Origin: Methylotetracoccus sp.
GTDB lineage: Bacteria > Pseudomonadota > Gammaproteobacteria > Methylococcales > Methylococcaceae
Assembly: GCA_025458755.1 (NCBI GenBank)
Contig: JALORT010000193.1
Coordinates: 1-5,157 of the forward strand
Length of the DNA stretch: 5,157 nt
Direction of reading: 5' to 3'
Each line of letters opens with the position of its first letter. Position 1 is the stretch's first letter. Positions 3,721-5,157 of this stretch are shown piece after piece. Below the pieces are notes generated by a model, which saw only the letters and a program-made list of their open reading frames with translations, was not told the origin of the DNA and made no database searches. The position numbers and the translations under genes are program-made.

Positions 3721-5130
3721 TCACAAGGTCTTGATGAACTCGAGAACGGCACGCCGTTCCTCGTCGCTCAGCGCATCACCGAAGGTGTGGCCCTCCTTCG
3801 AGTACCCGGGCAAAGTCGTATCGTAGATGCGCGTGCGCTCCTTGAGGTCCTGCGTGCCGGCCTTGCCGTGAGGCAGTGCGTGAAATCTCCAACCGAGCGT
3901 GTCGGGATCGTAATCGTCAGAGCGAAAGGATCGCGTCCAGAACACCGGCCGCTTCCGGCTGTCCAGCAGCGCCTCCAACGTCGGGACGGACCCGTTGTGC
4001 AGATAAGGGGCTGTGGCCCAGACGCCGTCCAGCGGCGGGGCGATATATCCCGGCGCGGGCGATGATATGGCTATTTCGCCGTAGAACGAGGCACCGATCC
4101 AGCGAATGAACCGATCAGCCTGACCGTCGATGGCGAAACGCGCCATCACCGGATCGGTACCGATGGTCGCCAGATCCACCACCAGGTTGGGATAACTCTG
4201 CTGTTCTCCGTAAGTGCCATGGCAAGCCGCACAGGTACGTTCGAAGACCGCCGCGCCGCGTCGCGCCAAGCCGCGATCGACTTCATATGGCCACGGTGGC
4301 GGGCCGATCGACGCCAAATAGGCGCGGATGTCGGGCGCGTAAGTATCGATCGCTTTGACCGTCGCCACATCTTCCGCACACAGCAGCACGCCCAACATCA
4401 TGATGCGGGCATGGTCCCCGCGACCCTCGGTGTTATAGAACAACGCATGTTTTTTCTTCATCCGCCACCACGGCGGCACACTGGTCGGCGGCGGTATGGC
4501 CGGCGGGGGCTCGATGAGTGGTGCCGCAGACCACGTCAGCGTGCGCGGATCGCGATGCGCCAGTAGCGCGAGCGTGATCGAAATTGCAGGATTGACGCCG
4601 ACGGTATCGGTCACGGTGTAGGGACGCAGCACGTTCAGCCGATCGGCCCAGCGGCGCCACTCCCGAGCTTCCGCGTCATCTTCCACATAGGCGCCGGCGG
4701 CTTCGGCACGCAGGCTGGGATCCATGGTGAAATCGAGGGACTCGTTACCGAGGCCAACGATCAATCGGCCATTGAATTCTGCCGCATGGCAGGAGAGACA
4801 ATTATTGACCACCAAGTCCACACCGGCGACAGTGGTGTAGGACGTCAAATGATACGGCAACTCGGCATTTCGGCCCGTTCGCCCGTTCAGCAAGTGTTCC
4901 GGCGGCACCGGATCGGCCACCTGCCGGTATGCCGCGTAAGGCAGGCCGCAGCGAATATAGGGCTCATTCACCAGCGCCCTGTAACCCTTTTCCGGATCGC
5001 CGACCCGTTGCGGGGACGCCGGAACCAGGCCCACCGGAGAATACTTCACCGGATCTTCGGACTGCCCGCGGCAGGCGCCTAACAGCGCTACAACCGCAAA
5101 GACAAAGCCTTTGATCATTGCGCTCAACAT
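3721..5130 (-). CDS. Di-heme c-type cytochrome lipoprotein (RoxA/peroxidase-like superfamily)
   Basis: The product is 469 residues and complete. The N-terminus has a hydrophobic signal (about residues 8-17) and a lipobox LGAC with Cys20 as the likely lipidated residue, so the protein is exported and membrane-anchored on the periplasmic side or at the outer membrane. Two c-type heme sites are visible: CLSCH (111-115) and CAACH (300-304). Other family-type segments are VPPWWRMKKK (218-227), the late APPLDGVWATAPYLHNGSVP (364-383), and a C-terminal GHTFGDALSDEER...LEFIKTL. This arrangement is shared by RoxA/RoxB rubber oxygenases and by many uncharacterised di-heme cytochromes related to cytochrome c peroxidase and MauG. 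At 469 residues it is well short of RoxA (about 680), so polyisoprene cleavage should not be assumed; electron transfer or an oxidase/peroxidase role is as likely. ATG 5130 and ATG 5118 (MIKGFVF) are both possible starts, neither with a clear ribosome site. It appears to be an ordinary host gene beside the operon. Confidence 0.9.
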   Translation of the reverse strand: MLSAMIKGFVFAVVALLGACRGQSEDPVKYSPVGLVPASPQRVGDPEKGYRALVNEPYIRCGLPYAAYRQVADPVPPEHLLNGRTGRNAELPYHLTSYTTVAGVDLVVNNCLSCHAAEFNGRLIVGLGNESLDFTMDPSLRAEAAGAYVEDDAEAREWRRWADRLNVLRPYTVTDTVGVNPAISITLALLAHRDPRTLTWSAAPLIEPPPAIPPPTSVPPWWRMKKKHALFYNTEGRGDHARIMMLGVLLCAEDVATVKAIDTYAPDIRAYLASIGPPPWPYEVDRGLARRGAAVFERTCAACHGTYGEQQSYPNLVVDLATIGTDPVMARFAIDGQADRFIRWIGASFYGEIAISSPAPGYIAPPLDGVWATAPYLHNGSVPTLEALLDSRKRPVFWTRSFRSDDYDPDTLGWRFHALPHGKAGTQDLKERTRIYDTTLPGYSKEGHTFGDALSDEERRAVLEFIKTL

Positions 5131-5157
5131 GACTCAACGGGTACCAGCGGAATGAAT

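Noticed and set aside
3500..3724. A 74-codon minus-strand frame starting GTG over the cytochrome stop
   Set aside because: The GTGA overlap is tempting, but the translation is Arg/Pro/Ser-rich with no hydrophobic core, and the DNA contains two strong hairpins. More likely non-coding.
2730..3734. A 334-codon open frame on the plus strand
   Set aside because: It lies antisense to the transglutaminase-like gene and runs on through the intergenic region. The opposite strand has an intact catalytic triad and fits the operon, while this frame has no recognisable motif and a composition typical of a GC-rich shadow.

Overview
The window reads as a GC-rich (about 60% by eye) Gram-negative-type bacterial sequence. 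The clearest host-type marker is a gene for an exported, lipid-anchored di-heme c-type cytochrome at the right end (3721-5130). Nothing in the window fixes the taxon. Every gene I can support lies on the minus strand, so the layout below follows the direction of transcription, right to left.

Right block (3721-5130): a complete di-heme cytochrome c of the RoxA/cytochrome-c-peroxidase-like superfamily. It ends in an intergenic region of about 0.5 kb (3207-3720, counting from the preferred start of the next gene). That region holds two GC-rich hairpins just past the cytochrome stop and then three copies of a 17-bp partly palindromic motif (GTCATAAANNNTATGAC-like), which look like operator sites.

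Left block (1-3206): five closely packed co-oriented genes that look like one transcription unit. They are (i) a transglutaminase-like cysteine protein with an intact Cys-His-Asp triad and a basic, Ala/Pro-rich tail; (ii) a 120-residue protein of unknown function, coupled to (i) by a 4-bp ATGA overlap; (iii) a 111-residue protein with three 15-residue FLGEDGTLYQ-type repeats; (iv) a 235-residue, probably beta-rich protein with a very strong Shine-Dalgarno, whose pattern suggests a jelly-roll virion or capsid protein; and (v) a protein running off the left edge, built of a tandemly duplicated module. That module has the same DGxLYQ motif followed by cationic amphipathic and Ala/Gly-rich segments.

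My reading is that the left block is part of an accessory element, most plausibly the structural module of a tailless (jelly-roll capsid) phage or provirus, or a domesticated remnant, next to an ordinary host gene. This is inference. No integrase, packaging ATPase, terminase, portal or replication gene is visible, and no database comparison was possible. What is visible directly is the operon, the catalytic triad, the internal repeats, the repeat motif shared by two genes, and the palindromic sites.
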